Source: Planctomycetaceae bacterium
Lineage (GTDB): Bacteria > Planctomycetota > Planctomycetia > Planctomycetales > Planctomycetaceae
Assembly: GCA_020426125.1 (NCBI GenBank)
Contig: JAGQQQ010000561.1
Location: 1 to 8,289, forward strand
Direction: 5' to 3'
DNA length: 8,289 nucleotides
Shown here: in pieces, positions 1 through 6,637 of the stretch
Layout: the number at the start of each line of letters is the position of its first letter
How positions within the stretch are numbered: the first letter of the stretch is position 1
The notes under the pieces: generated by a model
Told to the model about the DNA's origin: nothing
The model's input: the letters and a program-made list of their open reading frames with translations, nothing else
The model's database searches: none
Program-made: the position numbers and the translations under genes

Positions 1-1117
1 ACGACATCATTTGCGTTGACGGAAGGTCCGCCGGGATCAACTCCACGCAATTGAAGTCGCCAAACCCGGGGTCATTGACCAGAGCCCGTAACCGCGCCTC
101 GGCATTTTTCACGGCCGCCTGGGCTCGCAAGAGGTCGGAACGCCGTTCAAGGAGAGCCGCCTGAGCTGCCTTAATCTGACTTTCCGAGGCGTCGATCGCC
201 CGCCGTTTCTCGAGCCAGGAGACGATTTCGACCGCCCGCTGGTACGTATTGAGTTTTTGATAAAGCACACCCCGTTCGAGATAGAGCGCCCAATAGGCTC
301 GGCTCACTTCGAGCAAATGCGATTGCAACTGCCGCATGAATTCGTCGTGGGCCACCTTCGAGTCGATCTTCGCGAGGCAGATCAAGCTTTCGTTGTAGAT
401 TTGTCCCCGTCCCCGCATCAATGGTTGAGTGAAGCTCATCGCGATTCGAGAAGTTCCCTGGGGATCGGGCACAAAGAACTGAGAGTTGTTGTCTTGGAAT
501 CCGAAATCCTGACGGACTTCGAGTTGGCCTCCGGTGATGGTCCGTTTGCGGACGCCTGCCGAGTTCGTCCAGTGATGATCACGGAACCGGGTGATTCCCG
601 GCCCGGCTGTCAGTGTCGAGCCGATGGGATCGCTCGTGTCATCCCAGCGGGTGTCCAGGAATGCGTGGACGTCGAATGCCGCGTCGGCTTCCGTAATCGA
701 GGTTTCACGAATCAACGGGAGTTCGCTGAACACCTTGATCTGATCGGAATGCATGAGCGTCCGTGCCAGAACTTGCTCCAATGTCAGTGGCAACTGCTGA
801 GATTTCGCGCGAAGCGGTTTCTGAATCAGCGGATCCCACCAGCAACTGCGAATTTCCATCGCTTCCCACGGAGCCGAGTCATCGAGGCTGACCTGAACCG
901 ACATTAAGTCTTGATAGAGTCGGTCGTCGGGTGCCGGGACGGGCTTCACCACCGGATTGAGCGGAGCCGCCGCGTCAGGCGCTAAGGGAGCGGCAAACGT
1001 GGGCTGGGGCGGGATGATGACCTCATCCTCCGCCAGTAGCGGTCCAACAGCGCAGAGGGCTCCCCACAGCGCGAAATAACTCCCCATCTGCCGACGAAGG
1101 CGGAGTGCGACGATCAT
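1..1117 (-). CDS. TolC-family outer-membrane channel protein, 3' part missing
   Basis: This gene runs off the left edge; 372 codons are present and no stop is reached. The product is predicted to be the outer-membrane exit duct that docks with HlyD-type adaptors. Residues 1-29 form a Sec signal peptide: basic start (RLRRQ), hydrophobic core, likely cleavage after PLLA. A Pro/Ala-rich linker follows (about 34-65), then a segment with a CWWDP motif near 92-96. The OEP-like region begins near residue 110 with LTLEQVLARTL, the typical opening helix of TolC proteins. The TQPLMRGRG motif (about 230-238) resembles the family's QPLLRG motif. Long amphipathic, Ala/Glu/Arg-rich helices follow (about 260-355), as in the periplasmic coiled-coil barrel. 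The ATG is chosen because AAGGAG lies 7 nt upstream and the signal peptide follows. It is the last visible gene of the cluster. The family is clear; the cargo is unknown. Confidence 0.9.
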   Translation of the reverse strand, partial: MIVALRLRRQMGSYFALWGALCAVGPLLAEDEVIIPPQPTFAAPLAPDAAAPLNPVVKPVPAPDDRLYQDLMSVQVSLDDSAPWEAMEIRSCWWDPLIQKPLRAKSQQLPLTLEQVLARTLMHSDQIKVFSELPLIRETSITEADAAFDVHAFLDTRWDDTSDPIGSTLTAGPGITRFRDHHWTNSAGVRKRTITGGQLEVRQDFGFQDNNSQFFVPDPQGTSRIAMSFTQPLMRGRGQIYNESLICLAKIDSKVAHDEFMRQLQSHLLEVSRAYWALYLERGVLYQKLNTYQRAVEIVSWLEKRRAIDASESQIKAAQAALLERRSDLLRAQAAVKNAEARLRALVNDPGFGDFNCVELIPADLPSTQMMS

Positions 1118-1124
1118 TATAATT

Positions 1125-1130
1125 CTCCTT
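1125..1130 (-). promoter_or_regulatory. Shine-Dalgarno of the TolC-like gene
   Basis: The minus strand reads AAGGAG, then 7 nt (AATTATA), then ATG. This is the best-formed ribosome binding site in the window and fixes the start of the channel gene. Its first two A residues form the foot of the hairpin immediately upstream. Confidence 0.85.
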
Positions 1131-1151
1131 CACGGTGGAAAACACCGTGAA
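1129..1151 (-). promoter_or_regulatory. Perfect 9-bp hairpin abutting the TolC-like ribosome binding site
   Basis: On the minus strand TTCACGGTG, a 5-nt loop TTTTC and CACCGTGAA form a perfect 9-bp stem. The 3' arm ends inside the AAGGAG Shine-Dalgarno. No U-tract follows, so it is not a classical intrinsic terminator. It could tune translation of the channel, act as a processing or stability element between the M50 and channel cistrons, or bind a dimeric protein as DNA. The structure is seen directly; the function is inferred. Confidence 0.6.
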
Positions 1152-1374
1152 ATTGAGTGTTTGTGACGTTCCTTGATCCTCCTTATCGGTCCTGATTGGA
1201 GAGATGCTGACCAATTCAACGCGACTCGCGCAGACTCCTCGCCACGTTGCTTCAGGTTGCGACCGAGATTTGTTCGGTGACGAATAGCCCCTTGATCCGG
1301 ATGAGCCGGAATTTGACTCTGATCCTGCGAGATCTTTCAAAAACCGATTCGGACATGGGAGGAAACTTGAAGTT

Positions 1375-3573
1375 CTAACGGCGCCACTCGGCAAGCAATG
1401 CGGCTTGTCGATGGCTCCACCATTCCTGTCCTTGTTGCCAGAGCTGGGTTCCTAACGGAGTGTCTGAATTGGACAGGAGCAGATAGGCCGTCTGTCCTGT
1501 GCGTAGCGTTCTTCGACATTCGTCGGGAATCTGAAATTGTGCGAGGTATCTCGGTTCTAGCAGCTCATAGTCGGACTGGTTCGAGCCGGCCTGGTCTTTC
1601 CCCCGAGTCATTCGAACCGGAAGGGGACCGCCATTTTGCGCTCCCAAAGGAGGAGCATGGAGAATTCGCTGCGCCCGATCCGAGATCTGCAACAGTTTGA
1701 CGTTGGAGGTCCAGTCGGCCCCACCATCAATATGAATCTCCACTGGGGTCTCAAGATTCGATTGGAGTTGGTCCCGCTCCCGTTGATCGGCATAGGCCAG
1801 GATCCGTAGATCCTGCTGCCCCCCCAGTGTCACGGTCAGTTCGCCGGCTTGTAGAAAACGTCCACGTCGCTCCGGTAGATTGGGGGTCAAGATGGTTCCT
1901 GAGATAGGAGCCCGAATGGCCAATCCCCGTTCTCGCTCCAATAACTGACGAAGACGCTCGGTCTGGGCGGCCTCTCGCTCCTGTTCGGCCTGCCATGCGG
2001 ATATCAGCCCGTCGTTCAGCAACATGTCGGATCGAATCTGGGACTTCTGGATCTCCAGACGCAATTCCATGATCCTGGATTTCAACTCTGGGTCATTCAG
2101 TGTCAGCAGAATCTCTCCAGCATCGACCTGATCGCCCGGATTGACAAGGACATCTGTGACGAACCCCTGCGTGGAAGTCCGAACCTCGATCAGGGGATAG
2201 TATCCCACCACGGCGGGCACCAAACTCCTCTCGGGGAAGGTCAGCATCAGGCCGAGAGTGAACATCAGGGTGAGGATGCCGGTCGTGGTTGCCAGGAACC
2301 GGAGCCGGGTCTTCCAACTTTGCCGAGTTCCGAACGTAACTTCCCGGACGAGTCGAGCCAAAGGGATTCCCCCCCACGCAATCCCCGCGAGCCCCGCGAG
2401 CACGATTCCAGCACCGTAAAACAGCGAGTCCGCAGCGAGAATGAGGCCGACGCAAATCAGGACGCGCCAGACAGCGGCGGCGATCGCGTATAGCGGAATG
2501 AGCCATCGATGAGGATGGGACGGATCCGGCGGCGAATCTCGAAATCCAAAAAACACCCACCTCCCAACAGAACGCAGCCATTGTTGACTGCGCGTCGCCA
2601 GATTGGGGAGATCGAGGAGGTCAATCAGCAAGTAGTATCCATCGAATCGCATCAACGGATTGGCGTTGAACAAGACGGTGGTCGCCGAACCGGCCAGCAT
2701 TAGATTGAAGGCCTGTTGACGCAAAATTCCGGGTTCTGATTGCGCCCAGACGATCGCACTCAGGGCCGCCACAAACACTTCCGCGGCCATTCCTGCGGCG
2801 GACACGAGAATTCGGTGACGGCGCCGGGAAAAGCTCCATGCCGAGGTCACATCGACGTAGGGGAGCGGAACAAACAGAATGAACAGGATCCCCGCTTCAC
2901 GGACGTTCCCGCCAAAGCGACGGCAAGCAATCCCGTGGGCGGATTCATGGATCAACCGAAGTCCCAGCCAACTCATCAGAAACCAGAACCAGTTTCCTGG
3001 TGCGATGACCTGATCGCCGGACTGCCTGAGTCCGTCAAGATTCCCAAGGGTCGTTCCCACTCCCATGGCGACAACGGCACACCAGGTCAACAACGCCGGC
3101 CAGCTGATGAGGAACCCTAATCGATCGCTCAGAATTCGGAAAACGGCGTCCGGATTGATGAGCGGAATCTTCTGAGAGATCGGCCCTACGCCTCGAACAG
3201 CAGATCGCCTCCACCGAGAATCTTCCGCATCTTGTCGCGTTCTTTCGATCGATCGCGACTCGAATGTCGACGCGAGCCCCGAGTGAACAAGCCACTGCCC
3301 AAAGGTCGCCGCCTCCTCCAAAGTCAAGGCTTGGTCTCTGAGTACGGAGGCCGCTTGCCCCAGTGCGCTGGCGAGGGTCGTTTTCCCATCAAGCATCGTC
3401 AGAAACGTATACTCGGCTTCTCCAATTTGATGGTAACGAGACGTGCGGGGATCCTCGACCACCCAGACACGGGTGCCCGCGGTTTCCCGTACGAAGTAGT
3501 TCACATCGTCCCGTAATTGGAGCACGAGGCTGCCGACTTGATACGCACTGTGAGACACGTCTTCAAACATCAT
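1375..3573 (-). CDS. PqqD-like / M50 site-2-type metalloprotease / HlyD adaptor fusion
   Basis: A 732-aa inner-membrane protein with three parts. Residues about 17-100 look like a PqqD/RRE domain: V-dP-R..R.hqIgeaEy.fL.mLDGk.tl, then an acidic helix. Residues about 150-450 are a polytopic M50 zinc-metalloprotease core with about seven or eight hydrophobic segments. The zinc motif is intact (HESAH, 209-213), and the third-ligand motif NANPLMRFDG (303-312) supplies D311. Residues about 451-700 form an HlyD-like adaptor: first lipoyl half near 465-495 (G.V.dv.VnpGd.V..GeiLl.L), a short coiled coil (about 496-548), second lipoyl half with RAPISGTIL (554-562), then a beta-barrel and a Trp-rich tail. 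The start is the first of two consecutive ATGs; no Shine-Dalgarno is visible, and a small upstream ORF overlaps it. Role (inferred): recognising, and perhaps cleaving, an exported substrate while joining the adaptor ring. Confidence 0.92.
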   Translation of the reverse strand: MMFEDVSHSAYQVGSLVLQLRDDVNYFVRETAGTRVWVVEDPRTSRYHQIGEAEYTFLTMLDGKTTLASALGQAASVLRDQALTLEEAATFGQWLVHSGLASTFESRSIERTRQDAEDSRWRRSAVRGVGPISQKIPLINPDAVFRILSDRLGFLISWPALLTWCAVVAMGVGTTLGNLDGLRQSGDQVIAPGNWFWFLMSWLGLRLIHESAHGIACRRFGGNVREAGILFILFVPLPYVDVTSAWSFSRRRHRILVSAAGMAAEVFVAALSAIVWAQSEPGILRQQAFNLMLAGSATTVLFNANPLMRFDGYYLLIDLLDLPNLATRSQQWLRSVGRWVFFGFRDSPPDPSHPHRWLIPLYAIAAAVWRVLICVGLILAADSLFYGAGIVLAGLAGIAWGGIPLARLVREVTFGTRQSWKTRLRFLATTTGILTLMFTLGLMLTFPERSLVPAVVGYYPLIEVRTSTQGFVTDVLVNPGDQVDAGEILLTLNDPELKSRIMELRLEIQKSQIRSDMLLNDGLISAWQAEQEREAAQTERLRQLLERERGLAIRAPISGTILTPNLPERRGRFLQAGELTVTLGGQQDLRILAYADQRERDQLQSNLETPVEIHIDGGADWTSNVKLLQISDRAQRILHAPPLGAQNGGPLPVRMTRGKDQAGSNQSDYELLEPRYLAQFQIPDECRRTLRTGQTAYLLLSNSDTPLGTQLWQQGQEWWSHRQAALLAEWRR

Positions 3574-3722
3574 ATGAGTTTGCAGTCTTCAGGAAACTGC
3601 GGCGAGATGGTGCCGCCGTTTCGAGATCGAGGCGATGAAAGGATCCGATGAGGCATTTCGAGCCGTTTGACTTCCTGGCGATCGCTTCGCGTTTTTCGAG
3701 GAATCGCCGGAAACTTCCGCAT
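3570..3722 (-). CDS. Possible 50-aa leader ORF overlapping the M50 start codon
   Basis: An ATG 13 nt after the GAF-HlyD stop opens a 50-codon frame that fills the gap. Its TGA stop overlaps the first ATG of the M50 gene in an ATGA arrangement typical of translational coupling. The peptide is basic, rich in Arg, Pro and Ser, contains one Cys near its end (DCKLI), and matches nothing I recognise. It has no clear Shine-Dalgarno, and its third codon positions are only about half G or C, which is weak support for coding. It could be a reinitiation leader, a small accessory peptide, or chance. It is reported because the M50 gene itself has no visible ribosome binding site. Confidence 0.22.
   Translation of the reverse strand: MRKFPAIPRKTRSDRQEVKRLEMPHRILSSPRSRNGGTISPQFPEDCKLI
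3582..3600 (-). promoter_or_regulatory. Hairpin at the M50-HlyD translation start
   Basis: On the minus strand GCAGTTT and AGACTGC pair around a CCTGA loop, giving 7 bp including one G-U pair. The stem ends 8 nt before the first ATG of the M50 gene, where a Shine-Dalgarno would be expected and none is seen. It may influence initiation, perhaps being opened by ribosomes translating the overlapping small ORF. The pairing is seen; the function is inferred, and a stem this short can arise by chance. Confidence 0.35.
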
Positions 3723-3735
3723 ACTTTGGCAGGAT

Positions 3736-5631
3736 TCAAAACCAGAATGTCGTCTTCAGGACCTCCCAGGGACGATGAAACAGATTCCAGGCGATGGGGT
3801 GTGGGTCCGAGGTGATTTTTGCGGTTCCCTCCATTCCTGGCCGTAATCGGTCCTCGGTGTTGACGATGGTGACTTCCGCGACGAAGACATTCCGATCATT
3901 GCGAATCTCGGACAGGGGACTGATCCGTTGAACGGTTCCCCGTAGCGGAGTCTCCGGCTGACCATCGATCAGAATGGAAACGGACATTCCCGTTCGCACA
4001 TGGGGAATCTCCGCGGCCGGAATCGCCACTTCGATCCGGACGGACTCCAGAGGGGAAATCTCATAAAGCGCTTGACCAATGGTCACGGGAGAATGTTCGC
4101 GCCGGTCGAGACTCCCCGTCAAAATGACGCCATCGATGGGGCTGCGAATTTCCATGTTCTCCAATTGGAATTTCAGTAGGGCCTCCCGGGTCTGAAGTCT
4201 CTGAAGTTCCAATTCCGAAAGAATGGACTTCGCGACTTCATGCCCGGCGGAATGAGTGTCGCGTTCCTTTGCGGCGCGTTGTTTTTCGGCCTCAATTCCG
4301 GCGAGTTCCCATTCAATGTCGCGAGTTTCCATCCGCGCCAGCAACTCCCCTTCCCGAACCAAGTCTCCGGGTTCGGCAAAGGTCGTTTCCAGGAGCCCGT
4401 CGTAAGGAGCCAGACTGACGCGCCGCGTTGTCGGCTCCACCTCGCAATGGCAACTCAGGCGATAGGACATGGGCAGCATCAAGATTCCCGCGAGGAGAAG
4501 TGTCACGCCCGATGCAATCGCCCCCTGAGCCAGCATTCTCCGACGGCGGGAATCCGAAGAGTTTTGTCGCCAGGGACGCCCCTCTCCGCGAGCGACACTT
4601 CGCAGCGAAGTCGCGATCGAAGGAGCCGCAACGCGGAGCAAACGCTCGATGGAGCCCAAAAAGAGATCCGTCGCCGCTCCCCCACAAACGAGACTTCCGA
4701 TCCTCGTGTCTCTGTCCCAAAACGAGATCGCCAGAATCGCTTCCACCCCCATCACTTCCGAAAGTCGTTTCAGAGCCAGTGGATTTCCCGATGATCCATC
4801 GAGGGTTGGAAATTGAGAGATCGCATTTCTTTCCCCCGAATCATTGAGAGCCGATTCCAGAATCCGTACTTGAGGGGACCGGGTGTCAAAATCACTCAAT
4901 CCGGAAATGGCGACCAATCTCGAAATCGCGGACCCCTCTTTTGTCAATCCCACGGCAACGAACTGACACCGCAACGACTCGACGAACGAATCACAGAGTG
5001 TTTGTGATGCCTCACGAAGCGTGGGGCAGGCATCGAGTCGCTGGACGAGTTCGAGGACGGCGGCCGTTTCCTGAAGCTGTGAGGTTCGGATTTGAGTCAG
5101 ACGCCGGGCGACCCACCGGTTCCATTCTTGTCCCAACGCTTGCGCGCTGAACACAGCCTCGATCCCGACAGATGGTTTTCCGTTGACGACCAGCGCAACG
5201 AGAACTTCCGTCCCGTCCGCAAACGGGTCGACCGGAACGAAAATCGCGGACAACTGCCTCACATGTGGACACTCCGAGATCGTTACCGACGACTCGTTTC
5301 CCGCGAGTGACGCGAGTTGCGATTCCAACCAGGGGCGAACCGTCGCGATCTCCAGAGCGGGAGTTGCCAGTCGATCCACGAGCAATCTCGGCGATTCCCC
5401 GCCTGTGTTGAACCAGGCCGCTCCCAACAACTTCTGTCCACGAATCAGGACATCGATAAGCGAACCACGGCACTGTTGAGGATCGATGGCTCGATCGGCC
5501 AAATCGTGTAATTCCTGGAGAAAGCAGACCCAGGCCCTCCCGGTTGCGAGGGGCGCTTTAGCGTCCCGGCTTGGGAATGACGGTTTTTCGCGCACATCGA
5601 TGGCAGAGCGAATGGGAGGAGATGAAGTCAT
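3736..5631 (-). CDS. GAF-domain sensor fused to membrane-anchored HlyD-type adaptor
   Basis: A 631-aa protein with an apparently cytoplasmic N-terminal half and a periplasmic adaptor half. Residues about 35-175 are a GAF-like alpha/beta region (helix HDLADRAID, then WF..gg.sprLLVDR). Residues about 188-345 are a clearer GAF domain (L..C.t..Ea..tLcd.f...l.c.fVavGl, ending in IGSLVCGGAA and a long helix). A single membrane segment spans about 368-388. The HlyD part follows: first lipoyl half (about 400-435, yDGlLe..faepGdlV.eGelLarm), coiled coil (about 438-492), second lipoyl half with IRSPIDGVIL (495-504), then beta-barrel strands to RPGMEGTAKI. It ends in an aromatic tail (LFHRPWEVLKTTFWF). 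No kinase, cyclase or DNA-binding domain is attached. The ATG is the most upstream in frame, with a stop six codons before it and only a weak GAGA as Shine-Dalgarno. Inferred role: an adaptor whose assembly or activity responds to a cytoplasmic ligand or partner. Confidence 0.9.
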   Translation of the reverse strand: MTSSPPIRSAIDVREKPSFPSRDAKAPLATGRAWVCFLQELHDLADRAIDPQQCRGSLIDVLIRGQKLLGAAWFNTGGESPRLLVDRLATPALEIATVRPWLESQLASLAGNESSVTISECPHVRQLSAIFVPVDPFADGTEVLVALVVNGKPSVGIEAVFSAQALGQEWNRWVARRLTQIRTSQLQETAAVLELVQRLDACPTLREASQTLCDSFVESLRCQFVAVGLTKEGSAISRLVAISGLSDFDTRSPQVRILESALNDSGERNAISQFPTLDGSSGNPLALKRLSEVMGVEAILAISFWDRDTRIGSLVCGGAATDLFLGSIERLLRVAAPSIATSLRSVARGEGRPWRQNSSDSRRRRMLAQGAIASGVTLLLAGILMLPMSYRLSCHCEVEPTTRRVSLAPYDGLLETTFAEPGDLVREGELLARMETRDIEWELAGIEAEKQRAAKERDTHSAGHEVAKSILSELELQRLQTREALLKFQLENMEIRSPIDGVILTGSLDRREHSPVTIGQALYEISPLESVRIEVAIPAAEIPHVRTGMSVSILIDGQPETPLRGTVQRISPLSEIRNDRNVFVAEVTIVNTEDRLRPGMEGTAKITSDPHPIAWNLFHRPWEVLKTTFWF

Positions 5632-5633
5632 GC

Positions 5634-5765
5634 TTACGATCTCATTTCAAGGGCGTGTGGATCAGCCGGGATGAAGAACCGTAGGTCGGGAACACTCGGA
5701 ACTCCCCATGGAACGACATTCGGCCAGTGAGTCCGCGCGTTGGGGGTCTTCGGACTAGGGGCCAT
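5634..5765 (-). CDS. Possible 43-aa ORF filling the HlyD/GAF-HlyD gap
   Basis: An ATG 18 nt after the HlyD stop opens a 43-codon frame that ends in TAA two bases before the GAF-HlyD ATG. The peptide is Pro-rich (PWGVPSVPDL, FFIPADPH) and has no signal peptide or membrane segment. About 60% of its third codon positions are G or C. No Shine-Dalgarno precedes it apart from a GGA touching the ATG. It may be a coupling leader ORF, or chance in GC-rich DNA where stops are sparse. The stop placement next to the downstream start is the main reason to list it. Confidence 0.2.
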   Translation of the reverse strand: MAPSPKTPNARTHWPNVVPWGVPSVPDLRFFIPADPHALEMRS

Positions 5766-5783
5766 TCCAGGTTCGACGGAACA

Positions 5784-6626
5784 TCAATTCACGCGATTCG
5801 TCAGTTGATGGGGACGGTCGTCAATCAGAAGACATCGCATGCCGCTCCGAAGATCCTGGTTGCCATTCTCAATGACGATGTCGACTCGGACCCGGCCACT
5901 GTCGGCTTGAGTCAGTGGGCCAACGTATTCGACAGTGCCCGCGAAGCCGCGGCTTCCATCGACGAGGGTTAGCTTGCATCCTTGCCCCTCCTCGAGCGGC
6001 TCCACACGGGAAGTCGGGAGATAAAATGTGATGCGGAGTCTGCTGAGATCCACGATCGTGGCCACTTCCGGCTCAACGGCAGAGACGAATTCCCCTGGGT
6101 CCTTGCGAACTTCGGTGACGATTCCATCGAAATAGGCGCGGATTCGGCGTTGTTCGATTCGCGCCTCAATCTCCGCAAGTTCCAGTTGAGCCTGTTCAAG
6201 TTCCTCCCGGGCCGCCTCGATCTGTAATTCCGCGATCCGTGCCTCGGATTCGGATGTCAACAATTCCTCGGCGGTGCCGGCTCCTTCCCGGCTTAGAGCC
6301 AATAAGGTTTCATACCGCCGCTGTTTGAGTTGATGGTCCACTTTCAACGCTTCCAGGCGAGCCGTGTTGGCCACGCGCCTGGCCGCGGCCTTTTGCGAAG
6401 CCTCGAGAACCGATGAATCGAGTTCGACAAGCAAATCTCCTTCTCGAACACGGCTGCCCCGGCGAATATGGACCTGGGCAATTCTGCCCGGCTCGGCGGC
6501 CGCGACGTCGATTGTGCGATAGGGTTCGGTGAAGGCCTCGTAACGAAGCGTGATCCCGTCGGCCCGGATGGAGGACACAAATGTCATCAAAAAGCAGATG
6601 AGGGAAACTCGAATCGTCATGGACAT
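5784..6626 (-). CDS. Secreted HlyD/AcrA-type periplasmic adaptor (membrane fusion protein)
   Basis: A 280-aa adaptor that should bridge the inner membrane to the TolC-like channel. Residues 1-22 are a Sec signal peptide (SMTIRVSLICFLMTFVSSIRA, likely cleaved before DG) with no lipobox-type Cys at the cleavage site, so the protein is probably soluble or peripheral in the periplasm. The first lipoyl half is at about 40-70 (AEPGRIAQVHIRRGSRVREGDLL, shown here by its key GRI, RRG and EGD positions). A long Glu/Ala/Arg-rich coiled-coil hairpin covers about 73-162. The second lipoyl half is at about 164-195 (AYFDGIVTEV, then DPGEFV). Beta-barrel strands follow, through SGMRCLLI at 261-268. An in-frame ATG at 6767 lies inside the SecA-like gene and would bury the signal peptide. 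The ATG at 6626 is chosen because AAAGGA precedes it by 4 nt; the ATG two codons later (6620) is also possible. Only 8 nt separate it from the SecA-like stop. Confidence 0.9.
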   Translation of the reverse strand: MSMTIRVSLICFLMTFVSSIRADGITLRYEAFTEPYRTIDVAAAEPGRIAQVHIRRGSRVREGDLLVELDSSVLEASQKAAARRVANTARLEALKVDHQLKQRRYETLLALSREGAGTAEELLTSESEARIAELQIEAAREELEQAQLELAEIEARIEQRRIRAYFDGIVTEVRKDPGEFVSAVEPEVATIVDLSRLRITFYLPTSRVEPLEEGQGCKLTLVDGSRGFAGTVEYVGPLTQADSGRVRVDIVIENGNQDLRSGMRCLLIDDRPHQLTNRVN

Positions 6627-6630
6627 GTGT

Positions 6631-6637
6631 TCCTTTA
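6631..6637 (-). promoter_or_regulatory. Shine-Dalgarno overlapping the SecA-like stop codon
   Basis: On the minus strand the TAA stop of the SecA-like gene runs directly into AGGAA, so the AAAGGA motif for the HlyD gene shares the last bases of the stop codon. ATG follows after ACAC. This implies that the two genes are translated in a coupled way from one mRNA. Confidence 0.7.

Larger units (their letters stand above)
1118..1374 (-). other. 257-bp intergenic region between M50-HlyD and TolC-like genes
   Basis: This is the longest gap in the cluster. It holds the hairpin and ribosome binding site at its downstream end. It also holds an orphan Shine-Dalgarno-like AAGGAGG at 1184-1178 with no start codon at usable distance. 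A 34-codon ATG ORF (1356-1252) has no ribosome binding site and is not called. I see no convincing -35/-10 pair and no U-tract terminator, so read-through from the M50 gene is likely, although a weak internal promoter cannot be excluded. Confidence 0.5.

Noticed and set aside
257..907. 216-codon ORF on the plus strand
   Set aside because: It lies antisense within the TolC-like gene, whose signal peptide, ribosome binding site and family motifs are clear. The plus-strand peptide has no recognisable domain.
1129..1151. Hairpin as an intrinsic terminator
   Set aside because: On the minus strand it is followed by GGAGAATTATAATG, not a U-tract, and a gene start lies directly after it. On the plus strand no gene needs termination here.
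1252..1356. 34-codon ORF in the M50/TolC gap
   Set aside because: No ribosome binding site, Arg-rich composition, and it does not approach the next start codon as the other two small ORFs do.
1023..1394. 123-codon minus-strand ORF bridging the M50 and TolC-like genes
   Set aside because: It overlaps the ends of two convincing genes in another frame, has a Ser/Arg-rich shadow-like composition, and its start has no Shine-Dalgarno.
4240..4794. 184-codon plus-strand ORF
   Set aside because: Antisense to the GAF-HlyD gene, rich in Arg, Ser and Pro, with no domain signal.
5730..5756. AGTCCG/CGGACT inverted repeat in the HlyD/GAF-HlyD gap
   Set aside because: Only 6 bp with a 15-nt loop and no U-tract; not distinguishable from chance.
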